Source of the DNA: DASXYU01 sp036502295
GTDB taxonomy: Bacteria; Actinomycetota; Actinomycetes; Mycobacteriales; Jatrophihabitantaceae
Length of the DNA: 45,300 nt
Assembly (NCBI GenBank): GCA_036502295.1
Contig: DASXYU010000015.1
Span: forward strand, 1-45,300
Direction of reading: 5' to 3'
Position numbers and translations under genes: made by a program. Each line of letters starts with the position of its first letter. Position 1 is the stretch's first letter. The notes under the pieces are model-generated. The model did not search any database. It was not told the DNA's origin and saw only the letters and a list, made by a program, of their open reading frames with translations. Of the stretch, positions 9,214 through 16,281 are shown piece after piece.

Positions 9214-9618
9214 GTGTTGACCATCAGTCGGGAGATCCGCGACGCGATCGTCGCCCACGCCCGCCGGGACCACCCTGACGAGGCATGCGGCGTCGTCGCG
9301 GGGCCCGAGGGCAGCGACCGTCCCGAGCGGTTCATCCCGATGCTGAACGCGGCGCGCTCACCCACGTTCTACGAGTTCGACTCGGCCGATCTGCTGAAGC
9401 TCTACAAGGAGTTCGACGCCAACGACGAGGAACCCGTGGTGGTCTACCACTCGCACACCGCCACCGAGGCGTACCCGTCGCGCACCGACATCAGCTACGC
9501 CTCCGAGCCGAACGCCCACTACGTCCTCGTTTCGACGAGGGACGCGGAAACCGCGGAATTCCGGTCATTCCGGATCGTCGAGGGCGTCGTCACCGAGGAG
9601 CCGGTCGAAGTCTGTTAG
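9214..9618 (+). CDS. mec: [CysO sulfur-carrier]-cysteine peptidase, JAMM/Mov34 zinc metalloprotease
   Basis: Releases cysteine from the CysO-cysteine adduct made by CysM. The JAMM motif is clear: Glu in HPDEACGVVAG, then YHSHTATEAYPSRTD giving H-x-H and S-x-x-D zinc and catalytic residues. 134 aa from the GTG at 9214, the usual size for Mec. It precedes cysO and cysM, forming the full carrier-protein cysteine pathway. Confidence 0.93.
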   Translation: MLTISREIRDAIVAHARRDHPDEACGVVAGPEGSDRPERFIPMLNAARSPTFYEFDSADLLKLYKEFDANDEEPVVVYHSHTATEAYPSRTDISYASEPNAHYVLVSTRDAETAEFRSFRIVEGVVTEEPVEVC

Positions 9619-9691
9619 CCGTTCTGGGACGATTACCGGCGGCGCGCGCGTTGAGACGTGCGAGAAACCCAACGACAGGAGCAGTACTGCC

Positions 9692-9967
9692 ATGGCCATC
9701 GAGGTCAAGATCCCGACCATCCTGCGCACCTACACCGGTGGCGAGAAGTCCGTCGCGGCGAACGGCGCCACCCTCATTGCCCTCATCGATGATCTGGACG
9801 CGAACTTCACCGGCCTCAAGGGCCGCCTCATCACTGAGGACGGCAGCCTGCACCGCTTCGTCAACATCTACGTCAACGACGAGGACGTCCGCTTCACCGG
9901 CTCGCTCGACACGCAGCTCAGCGATGGCGACGCCGTGACGATCCTGCCCGCTGTCGCGGGCGGCTGA
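9692..9967 (+). CDS. cysO: Sulfur carrier protein CysO (MoaD/ThiS-like)
   Basis: A 91-aa ubiquitin-fold carrier ending in AVAGG; the C-terminal Gly-Gly becomes the thiocarboxylate that donates sulfur to CysM. Starts MAIEVKIPTILRTYTGG with an AGGAG site about 8 nt upstream of the ATG. The central IYVNDEDVRF and the DGDAVTILPAVAGG end are typical. It lies 10 bp before cysM, so translation is probably coupled. Confidence 0.95.
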   Translation: MAIEVKIPTILRTYTGGEKSVAANGATLIALIDDLDANFTGLKGRLITEDGSLHRFVNIYVNDEDVRFTGSLDTQLSDGDAVTILPAVAGG

Positions 9968-9977
9968 TCGGCTTCGC

Positions 9978-10943
9978 ATGGCTCGGTACGACTCGCTGAT
10001 CGACGCGCTGGGCAACACCCCGCTCGTCGGTCTGCCGCGCCTCTCGCCGCGCTGGGACGCTGAGCATCCGGTGCGGCTCTGGGCCAAGCTCGAGGACCGC
10101 AACCCCACGGGGTCGATCAAGGACCGCGCCGCGCTGAAGATGATCGAGCAGGCGGAGCGGGACGGTCTGCTCACGCCCGGCTGCACCATCCTCGAACCTA
10201 CCTCCGGCAACACCGGAATCTCGCTGGCGATGGTGGCGAAGCTCAAGGGCTACGGCCTCGTCTGCGTCATGCCGGAGAACACCTCGGTGGAGCGGCGCCA
10301 GCTGCTGGAGATGTTCGGCGCCCGCATCATCTCCTCGCCCGCGGCCGGCGGCTCGAACCAGGCGGTGGCGATGGCGAAGGAACTCGCCAAGCAGTACCCC
10401 GACTGGGTGATGCTGTACCAGTACGGCAACCCCGCCAACGCGCAGGCGCACTACGAAGGCACTGGTCCGGAGCTGCTCCGGGACCTGCCCGCGATCACGC
10501 ACTTCGTCGCCGGGCTCGGTACTACCGGCACGTTGATGGGCACCGGCCGCTACCTGCGGGAGAACGTGCCGGCGATCCAGATCATCGCGGCCGAGCCGCG
10601 CTACGGCGAGATCGTCTACGGCCTGCGCAACATCGACGAGGGCTTCGTCCCCGAGTTGTACGATGACACCGTCCTCACCTCGCGCTTCTCGGTGACCTCC
10701 TACGATGCACTGCGCCGCACCCGAGACCTCATCGAGCACGAGGGCATCTTCGCGGGCATCTCGACCGGTGCGATCCTGCACGCCGCGCTGTCGATCGGCG
10801 ACCGCGTCGCGAAGGACGAGACCGCCACCGCTGACATCGCCTTCGTGGTGGCCGACGGCGGCTGGAAGTACCTCTCCACCGGTGCCTACTCCGGTTCGCT
10901 GCAGCAGGCCGCCGAACTCCTCGAGGGTCAACTCTGGGCCTGA
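9978..10943 (+). CDS. cysM: O-phosphoserine sulfhydrylase, CysO-dependent cysteine synthase
   Basis: PLP enzyme that condenses O-phosphoserine-derived aminoacrylate with CysO thiocarboxylate. Motifs: LGNTPLVGLPRLS, the PLP lysine in NPTGSIKDRAA, the substrate loop PTSGNTGIS, and the phosphate-binding GLGTTGTLMG. 321 aa, matching mycobacterial CysM. A normal C-terminal lid (DGGWKYLSTGAY) is present. This thiocarboxylate route is known to stay active under oxidative stress in mycobacteria. The end of the gene is followed by a large palindromic element. Confidence 0.95.
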   Translation: MARYDSLIDALGNTPLVGLPRLSPRWDAEHPVRLWAKLEDRNPTGSIKDRAALKMIEQAERDGLLTPGCTILEPTSGNTGISLAMVAKLKGYGLVCVMPENTSVERRQLLEMFGARIISSPAAGGSNQAVAMAKELAKQYPDWVMLYQYGNPANAQAHYEGTGPELLRDLPAITHFVAGLGTTGTLMGTGRYLRENVPAIQIIAAEPRYGEIVYGLRNIDEGFVPELYDDTVLTSRFSVTSYDALRRTRDLIEHEGIFAGISTGAILHAALSIGDRVAKDETATADIAFVVADGGWKYLSTGAYSGSLQQAAELLEGQLWA

Positions 10944-10949
10944 CGCTCC

Positions 10950-11021
10950 GTCGAGTGGTCACTTATAGCGGCGAGTGGTCGCAAATGGCGGACCACTCGA
11001 CCGCATAACTGACCACTCGAC
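10950..11021. repeat. 72-bp composite palindrome after cysM
   Basis: Outer 12-bp arms GTCGAGTGGTCA (10950-10961) and TGACCACTCGAC (11010-11021) are perfect inverted repeats. A second pair, CGAGTGGTC (10972-10980) and GACCACTCG (10991-10999), is nested inside, so the 9-bp core CGAGTGGTC occurs four times. Even the spacers are nearly symmetric (CTTATAGCGG against the reverse of CCGCATAAC). It could act as a terminator-like hairpin for cysM, but the composite symmetry resembles a REP/MITE-type element. Confidence 0.85.
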
Positions 11022-11045
11022 GTGTGTGCAGAGGAGACTGGGGAC

Positions 11046-12590
11046 GTGCGGTGGGCCCGGGGTGCGATTGCGGGGCTGCTGAGCGCCGCCGTGGCGGTCG
11101 GTGTCGGCGAGCTGATCGCCTGGCTGGTGCGTCCCGTCGCCGCGCCCGTGGTCGCGGTCGGCAATCGGGTCGTCGATCTCACGCCCGAGTCGGTACGTCT
11201 CTGGGCGATCCGCAACTTCGGCAGCAACGACAAGCACGTCCTGCTCACCGGCATCTACGTCGTCCTCGTCCTTGCCGCAGCGGGGATCGGGGTGCTGGCC
11301 TGGCGCTGGTTCATCGTCGGCGTCCTCGGTATCGCGGCTGCCGGAGGATTCGCGATCTACTGCGCCGCCTCAGCGCATGGTGCGCACGGCTCGGACGTGG
11401 TCCCGAGCATCCTCGGGACCGCTTCTGCACTCGGCGTCCTGTTCTTTCTCCATGATCAACACAGCCGCACGGTCCCTGAAGGGCCACCAGACTCTGTTGA
11501 TCATGAGGACGGCGGGTTGGAGCGGCGCTCGTTCCTGACGCGAGCCGCCTGGGTCGGGGGCGGCGCCGTGGCCGGCGGTCTCGCCGGCCGTGGACTACAG
11601 CACGCCCGCTTCGACGTCAGCGCCGCCCGCGCCGGCGTGGTCCTGCCCACGCCGAGTGGCTCCGCGGCCGCCACCTCGATCCCGCCGGGCGCCGACCTCG
11701 GTGTGAGCGGCACGCCCTGGGCCACCCCGAACAAGGACTTCTACCGCGTCGATACGGCGCTCTACGTCCCGCAGGTCTCCCCGTCCGACTGGAAGCTACG
11801 CATCCACGGCATGGTCGACCGCGAGGTCGAGATCACCTACGACCAACTGAAGGCGCGGCCACTGATCGAACGCTGGGTCACGCTCAACTGCGTCTCCAAC
11901 GGCGTCGGCGGAGACCTCATCGGCAACGCCCTGTGGCTCGGGACGCTCCTCGCTCCGCTGCTCAACGAGGCGGGCATACATCCCGACGCCGATCAACTGC
12001 TGATGTCATCGGCCGACGCGATGACGATCGGCGCGCCGACCGCGCCCCTGCTCGACGGCCGCGATGCGATGCTCGCGATCGGGATGAACGGGCAGCCGCT
12101 GCCGCAGGCGCACGGCTTTCCGGTACGCGCAATCGTGCCCGGGCTCTACGGCTATATCTCGGCCTGCAAGTGGATCACCGACATCGAGGCGACCACGTTC
12201 GCGAATAAGGCCTACTGGGTGACGGAGGGATGGGAGCCGCATCCCGAGCTCCAGCTCGCCTCCCGCATCGACACCCCGCGCATCGGCAAGAAGGTCAAGG
12301 CGGGTGTGCGGATCCCGATCGCCGGCGTGGCCTGGGATCAGCACGTCGGGATCTCGAAGGTGGAGGTGCAGATCGGGAAGGGTGCGTGGGAGGCGGCGAC
12401 GCTGGCGACCGTGCAGTCGACCGACACCTGGCGGCAGTGGGTCTACTACTGGACTCCGCCGCAGCCCGGGTCGTACCTGCTCACGGTACGTGCCACCGAC
12501 GCCGCGGGCAGGTTGCAGGTCGACGAGTTCGCCGCACCGTTTCCGTCCGGCGCCACCGGCCTGCACAACATCCTCGTGCAGGCCACATAG
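11046..12590 (+). CDS. Membrane-anchored sulfite-oxidase-family molybdopterin oxidoreductase
   Basis: The N-terminal ~125 residues form about four hydrophobic helices (GAIAGLLSAAVAVGVGELIAW; VLLTGIYVVLVLAAAGIGVL and others), followed by a polar linker, an Arg-rich RRSFLTRAAWVGGG segment resembling an anchor, and the oxidoreductase domain. That domain carries the molybdenum-ligand Cys in VTLNCVSNGVGG, plus GFPVRAIVPGLYGYISACKWI, characteristic of the sulfite oxidase/YedY superfamily. A C-terminal Mo-co dimerisation-like domain follows (RIPIAGVAWDQHVGISKVEV; YYWTPPQPGSYLLTVRATD). The substrate is unknown. The GTG at 11046 is preferred because GAGGAG lies at 11031-11036; an earlier GTG at 11022 would start at the edge of the upstream palindrome. 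Confidence 0.88.
   Translation: MRWARGAIAGLLSAAVAVGVGELIAWLVRPVAAPVVAVGNRVVDLTPESVRLWAIRNFGSNDKHVLLTGIYVVLVLAAAGIGVLAWRWFIVGVLGIAAAGGFAIYCAASAHGAHGSDVVPSILGTASALGVLFFLHDQHSRTVPEGPPDSVDHEDGGLERRSFLTRAAWVGGGAVAGGLAGRGLQHARFDVSAARAGVVLPTPSGSAAATSIPPGADLGVSGTPWATPNKDFYRVDTALYVPQVSPSDWKLRIHGMVDREVEITYDQLKARPLIERWVTLNCVSNGVGGDLIGNALWLGTLLAPLLNEAGIHPDADQLLMSSADAMTIGAPTAPLLDGRDAMLAIGMNGQPLPQAHGFPVRAIVPGLYGYISACKWITDIEATTFANKAYWVTEGWEPHPELQLASRIDTPRIGKKVKAGVRIPIAGVAWDQHVGISKVEVQIGKGAWEAATLATVQSTDTWRQWVYYWTPPQPGSYLLTVRATDAAGRLQVDEFAAPFPSGATGLHNILVQAT
11451..11505. repeat. Inverted repeat inside the molybdoenzyme coding sequence
   Basis: CATGATCAACA (11451-11461) and TGTTGATCATG (11495-11505) are perfect 11-bp inverted arms. 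The centre contains a second self-complementary stretch (GGTCCCTGAAGGGCC, 11471-11485). The element is translated in frame as the hydrophilic linker between the helical region and the catalytic domain, a tolerant place for an insertion. Confidence 0.8.
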
Positions 12591-12688
12591 GGCGCGCAGC
12601 GGACGACGGCACCCTCACTAGGCTTCGGGCGCTTCGGGGTCCGGAGGCCCGTGGCGCCTTGCGGAATCGTTCGGGCGCTCGCCGTCCG

Positions 12689-13237
12689 TTACGCGCGTTT
12701 CCGAGCACGGTAGGCGGCGACGTTGGCGCGGTTGCCGCAGCCGGCGTCGCAGAAGCGACGCGAGCGGTTCTTCGACAGATCGAAGAGGACGTTCTCACAG
12801 ACCGGATCCGCGCAGATGCGCAGCCGCCCGAGCTCACCCGCGCGGATCACGTCGACGAAGGCCATCGCAGTCTCCACGCTGATGCGGGTCGCGAGGTTCG
12901 CTCCGGGAGGCTCCGCGTGCAGGTGCCAGTCGAACTCGTCGTGCTTGCGCAGCTGTGGGAGCGCGCGTCCTTCGCGGAGCAGGTCGTTGGTGAGTTCGAC
13001 GATGCCTTGTTCGTCCCGCTCCCAGAACTGGCGCAGTCGAGGACGGATCCGGCGCACGGCGGTCAATTCGGGAAGGTCGAAGGTGCGGGCGCCGCTGTAC
13101 TTCCAGCGCGTGGCGAAGTCGTTCAGCGCGCCAGGGTCGGGCAGGCCCTCGGCGACGTCGTTCGACTCTCGCGGCTCGGAGTTGATCAGCTCTGCGGCAG
13201 CCCCGAGCGACAACTCGACGTCATAGGCAAACAGCAA
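12689..13237 (-). CDS. CGNR zinc finger domain protein, probable transcriptional regulator
   Basis: A 182-aa protein whose last ~45 residues are the CGNR zinc finger: CADPVCENVLFDLSKN, then RRFCDAGCGNRANVAAYRARK, with two CxxxxC/CxxxC pairs and the family-naming CGNR. The N-terminal half is the ABATE-like stress-associated domain (ELINSEP ... ALNDFATRW ... FWERDEQGIVELTNDLL). TTG start at 13237 supported by AGGAG 5 nt upstream on the minus strand. Divergent from the EamA transporter with a perfect 13-bp inverted repeat between them, so it may control that gene and itself (inference). Confidence 0.88.
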   Translation of the reverse strand: MLFAYDVELSLGAAAELINSEPRESNDVAEGLPDPGALNDFATRWKYSGARTFDLPELTAVRRIRPRLRQFWERDEQGIVELTNDLLREGRALPQLRKHDEFDWHLHAEPPGANLATRISVETAMAFVDVIRAGELGRLRICADPVCENVLFDLSKNRSRRFCDAGCGNRANVAAYRARKRA

Positions 13238-13263
13238 CTTGACTCCTGACCTCCGCGGCCTGT

Positions 13264-13300
13264 ACTGTCATGAGCATACGCTGCTTTTGCTCATGACAGT
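13264..13300. promoter_or_regulatory. Perfect 13-bp inverted repeat in the CGNR/EamA divergent promoter region
   Basis: ACTGTCATGAGCA (13264-13276) and TGCTCATGACAGT (13288-13300) are exactly complementary around an 11-nt loop. It sits 27 bp upstream of the CGNR start and 21 bp upstream of the EamA start, the position expected of an operator acting on both genes; a mobile palindromic repeat is the alternative. Confidence 0.65.
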
Positions 13301-13320
13301 GAGCAAGCAACCCAGTACTC

Positions 13321-14337
13321 GTGACAGGTAAGTTCGTGGCCCTCCTAGACAACAAGCCGGATGTAACTGTGAGTCCCGCACCCAGCGCGCGCAGTCTCGG
13401 CGGCGTCGGCCTCGGCATTCTCGCCTCCGCCGCCTTCGGCAGTTCCGGAACCTTCGCCACGAGCCTGCTGCAGAACGACTGGTCACCGACCGCCATCGTC
13501 ACGCTCCGCGTCACCATCGCCACCCTCGTCCTCGCCATTCCGGGAATTGTCGCGCTGCGCGGTCGCTGGTATCTGTTGCGACGCAGCGCCCGCTCGATCC
13601 TGCTCTTCGGCTTCATCGGGGTCGCCGGCTGCCAGGTCGCCTACTTCCAGGCACTGCAGCATCTCTCTGTCGGAGTCGCGTTGCTGCTGGAGTACATGGC
13701 GATCCTGCTCGTCGTCGCCTGGCAGTGGGCCCGTCACGGCCACCGCCCACGCCGACTCACCGTCGCCGGCTCAACCCTCGCCGTGGCCGGCCTCGTCTTC
13801 GTCCTCGACGTCTTCGGTGACGTGAAGCTCGACCCCATCGGGGTGCTCTGGGCCGTCTCCGCCGCGGTCTGCCTGGCCATCTACTTCTTCATCGCCGACG
13901 GGGTCGACGAGGAACTGCCGTCGGTGACGATGTCGGGCGCCTCAATGGGCGTCGGCGCGATCACGCTCATCGTGTTCGCCGCTTTCGGCCTGATTCCGAT
14001 GCACGGCAACACCAAGGACGTCACCCTCGCCGGGCATCAGTTCAGTTTCCTCGTGCCAGTCCTCGGCATCTCCCTGCTCGCGGCCGCACTGGCCTACGTC
14101 CTCAGCGTCGCCGCGGTGCGCAGCCTCGGCGCGAAGGTGTCGAGCTTCGTCAGCCTCGCCGAGATCCTCTTCGCCGTGCTCTATGCATGGCTGCTGCTCA
14201 ACCAGGTGCCGACGTGGGCGCAGGGCGTCGGCGGGCTGCTCGTCATCGCCGGTGTCGCGTTGGTGCGGGCCGATGAGATGCGCGATGAGGACGCACCGAA
14301 TTTCGCACCGGAGCCGCTGGCTACGCTCGACGAGTGA
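13321..14337 (+). CDS. EamA/DMT family membrane transporter
   Basis: Ten-helix drug/metabolite transporter with two EamA halves: the first begins GGVGLGILASAAFGSSGTFATSLL, the second follows VLWAVSAAVCLAIYFFIADGV. Typical exporter features are FGFIGVAGCQVAYFQALQHLSVGVALLLEY and AAALAYVLSVAAVRSLGAKVSSFVSLAEILFAVLYAW. The substrate cannot be read from sequence; homologues export amino acids or small metabolites. The start is uncertain: GTG at 13321 gives 338 aa, and GTGs at 13336 and 13369 are in frame, the last just before the first helix. The stop overlaps the rhomboid start by GTGA. Confidence 0.9.
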   Translation: MTGKFVALLDNKPDVTVSPAPSARSLGGVGLGILASAAFGSSGTFATSLLQNDWSPTAIVTLRVTIATLVLAIPGIVALRGRWYLLRRSARSILLFGFIGVAGCQVAYFQALQHLSVGVALLLEYMAILLVVAWQWARHGHRPRRLTVAGSTLAVAGLVFVLDVFGDVKLDPIGVLWAVSAAVCLAIYFFIADGVDEELPSVTMSGASMGVGAITLIVFAAFGLIPMHGNTKDVTLAGHQFSFLVPVLGISLLAAALAYVLSVAAVRSLGAKVSSFVSLAEILFAVLYAWLLLNQVPTWAQGVGGLLVIAGVALVRADEMRDEDAPNFAPEPLATLDE

Positions 14338-15032
14338 CGTCGGAGCGGGGCCTCAGCGGCAGGCTGCAGCAGGCCTGGCGGGATGCTGCCGTCCGGGTCG
14401 ACGCCGCAGGACCCCCGCCGGCCGGTAGGCGCCCCGTGTGGCGTGACCTCTCGACCTGGTTCGGGGCCATCGTCTTCATGCTCGGCCTCACCGCGGTGCT
14501 CTGGATTGTGCAGATCGTCAACGGCGCGAGCGACCAGCGCCTGAACCGCTTCGGACTGCGTCCTCGGCACGTCGACGGGCTCTGGGGCGTGCTCACCCAA
14601 CCGTTCCTGCACAGCAGTTGGGGCAACCTGCTCTCGGACACACTGCCGTTCCTGCTCATCGGCTGGGTGGTCCTCATCGGTGGACTGCGGGAGTGGACGA
14701 TCGTCAGCGGCACCGTCCTCCTCCTCGGCGGCTTCGCCACCTGGCTGGTCGCACCGAACGGGCTGCTGCTGGGCGCCGGTGGTGTCGTCTTCGGCTGGCT
14801 CGGCTATCTGCTCACCCGAGCCGTCGTCGCGCGCCGCATCCGCTGGATCCTCACCGCGATCATGGTGTTGCTGATCTTCGGCACCCTGCTCGGCAGCCTC
14901 GCGCCGGACTACAAGGCCGAGAGCGCGTGGGCCTCGCACCTCTGCGGCTTCCTCGCGGGCGTCCTCATCGCGATCGTGCTGCACCCGCACAAGAGCCGGA
15001 TCCGCAATGCTGGAAAGAAGGCGACGGTATGA
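14334..15032 (+). CDS. Rhomboid-family membrane protein, predicted proteolytically inactive
   Basis: A 232-aa six-helix rhomboid-fold protein in the position of Rv1337. The first conserved helix reads FLHSSWGNLLSDTLPFLLIGW, where active relatives have a second His and an Asn at the N and D positions. The catalytic motif GxSG is replaced by GAGG in LLLGAGGVVFGWLGYLL: the serine is a GGT glycine codon. The C-terminal His in WASHLCGFLAGVL is retained. The fold therefore looks intact while the Ser nucleophile and oxyanion residues are lost, as in iRhom-type pseudoproteases. Coupled to EamA (GTGA) and to the MBL gene (ATGA). Confidence 0.88.
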   Translation: MTSERGLSGRLQQAWRDAAVRVDAAGPPPAGRRPVWRDLSTWFGAIVFMLGLTAVLWIVQIVNGASDQRLNRFGLRPRHVDGLWGVLTQPFLHSSWGNLLSDTLPFLLIGWVVLIGGLREWTIVSGTVLLLGGFATWLVAPNGLLLGAGGVVFGWLGYLLTRAVVARRIRWILTAIMVLLIFGTLLGSLAPDYKAESAWASHLCGFLAGVLIAIVLHPHKSRIRNAGKKATV

Positions 15033-15799
15033 AGCTCACCGTATTGGGGTGCTCGGGCAGCGTTCCCGCGCCGGGCAACCCGTCCTCCGGCTACCTCGTC
15101 GAGGCCGATGGCTACCGCCTCGTCGTGGACCTCGGTCACGGCGCCTACGGGGAACTGCAGCGCTACGTCGATCCGGCGAGCGTCGACGCGATCATCCTCA
15201 GCCATCTGCATGCCGACCACTGCATCGATCTCGTGGCCTACATCGTCGGGCTGCGTTTCGGTGGTCCGGGATTCGCGCAGGACGCCGGTCGGCGCATCCC
15301 GATTATCGGCCCCTCCGGCACGCGGGGCCGCCTGGAAGCCGCCTATGACCCGCTGGCGAAGAAGCTCGGCCTGCACGAGCTCTTCAGCTTCGGCACACCG
15401 CAGGACGTCACCGAGCGGCGCACCATGGAGTTGGGCCCGTTCGCGCTTACCTTCGCGACGATGAACCACCCCGTGCCGACCTCGGCCGTACGGATCGGCC
15501 ACGGTGGTTCGTCGCTGGTCTATTCGGCCGATACCGGCGAGAGCGACGCGCTGGTCTCATTGGCCGACGGCGCCGACACCCTGCTCTGCGAAGCCTCCTT
15601 CGGCCCAGATGAGGACGTCCCGAACCTGCACCTCAACGGGCGGCAGGCCGGAGAGCACGCCGCCCGCTCGGGAGTCGGAAGCCTCATCGTCACCCATGTG
15701 CCGCCGTGGCTGAATCCCGACGACCAGCTCACCGATGCGGCGACCGCCTTCAGCGGCAAGGTCGAGCTGGCACGTCGCGGGACCGTCTTCGACCTCTAG
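15029..15799 (+). CDS. Metallo-beta-lactamase-fold phosphodiesterase (Rv1339-like)
   Basis: A 256-aa MBL-fold hydrolase starting MKLTVLGCSGSVPAPGNPSSGYL. Metal ligands: SHLHADHCIDL, a His in TMNHPVPTSAVRI, Asp in LVYSADTGESD and His in IVTHVPPW. The GCSGS start and layout match Rv1339, reported as an atypical class II cyclic-nucleotide phosphodiesterase; cAMP as substrate here is by homology only. The start overlaps the rhomboid stop (ATGA), with a GAAAGAAGG site upstream. The stop overlaps the convergent yjbQ stop. Confidence 0.9.
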   Translation: MKLTVLGCSGSVPAPGNPSSGYLVEADGYRLVVDLGHGAYGELQRYVDPASVDAIILSHLHADHCIDLVAYIVGLRFGGPGFAQDAGRRIPIIGPSGTRGRLEAAYDPLAKKLGLHELFSFGTPQDVTERRTMELGPFALTFATMNHPVPTSAVRIGHGGSSLVYSADTGESDALVSLADGADTLLCEASFGPDEDVPNLHLNGRQAGEHAARSGVGSLIVTHVPPWLNPDDQLTDAATAFSGKVELARRGTVFDL

Positions 15800-16200
15800 C
15801 CCGGCAGGAAGCTGAGGCGGACCTCGCGCTCGGGGTTGTCGCCGTTGGTGTCGACGAGGCAGATGCTCTGCCAGGTGCCGAGCTGAAGCCGTCCGCCGAG
15901 GACGGGCACCACGGTCGACGGTGCGATGAATGCCGGCAGGACGTGGTCGCGCCCGTGCCCCGGCGAGCCGTGCCGGTGCAGCCAGCGGGCATCCCGGGGC
16001 AGTAGCTCCTCAAGCGCGGCGAGCAGATCGTCGTCACTGCCCGCACCGGTCTCCAGGATCGCCACTCCTGCCGTCGCGTGCGGGACGAAGACGTTCAACA
16101 GACCGTCCTCTTCGCCGCTGACGAAGCGGTCGCAGTCGGGGGTGAGGTTGCAGACGAGCGGTCGGCTGCCTGTCTTGACGTGGACGAGCTCGCTGCGCAT
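15796..16200 (-). CDS. YjbQ family protein (UPF0047, secondary thiamine-phosphate synthase-like)
   Basis: A 134-aa trimeric-fold protein with the family motifs VFVPHATAGVAILE, HRHGSPGHGRDHVLPAF and GTWQSICLVDTNG; the conserved His and Asp residues form the presumed active site. Weak thiamine phosphate synthase activity is reported for E. coli YjbQ; the physiological role is unsettled. Its 3' end overlaps the MBL gene by 4 bp, and its 5' end faces the SARP regulator across a hairpin-forming 80-bp spacer. Confidence 0.92.
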   Translation of the reverse strand: MRSELVHVKTGSRPLVCNLTPDCDRFVSGEEDGLLNVFVPHATAGVAILETGAGSDDDLLAALEELLPRDARWLHRHGSPGHGRDHVLPAFIAPSTVVPVLGGRLQLGTWQSICLVDTNGDNPEREVRLSFLPG

Positions 16201-16215
16201 GTCTCCATCTTCGCG

Positions 16216-16263
16216 AACTTTTGGTCTTGAGTCCGGGTATCGCCGGTCTCAAGACCAAAAGTT
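16216..16263. repeat. Perfect 16-bp inverted repeat between yjbQ and the SARP regulator
   Basis: AACTTTTGGTCTTGAG (16216-16231) and CTCAAGACCAAAAGTT (16248-16263) are exact inverted arms around a 16-nt loop that itself has CCGG at both sides. It fills most of the divergent spacer, 15 bp from yjbQ and 18 bp from the regulator. It may be an operator, an RNA hairpin in a leader, or a palindromic repeat element. Confidence 0.85.
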
Positions 16264-16281
16264 GGGTGGGAGAGTGGTGTC

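Noticed and set aside
12230..13249. 339-aa plus-strand frame spanning the molybdoenzyme end and the CGNR gene
   Set aside because: It overlaps two well-supported genes on either strand and shows no recognisable domain.
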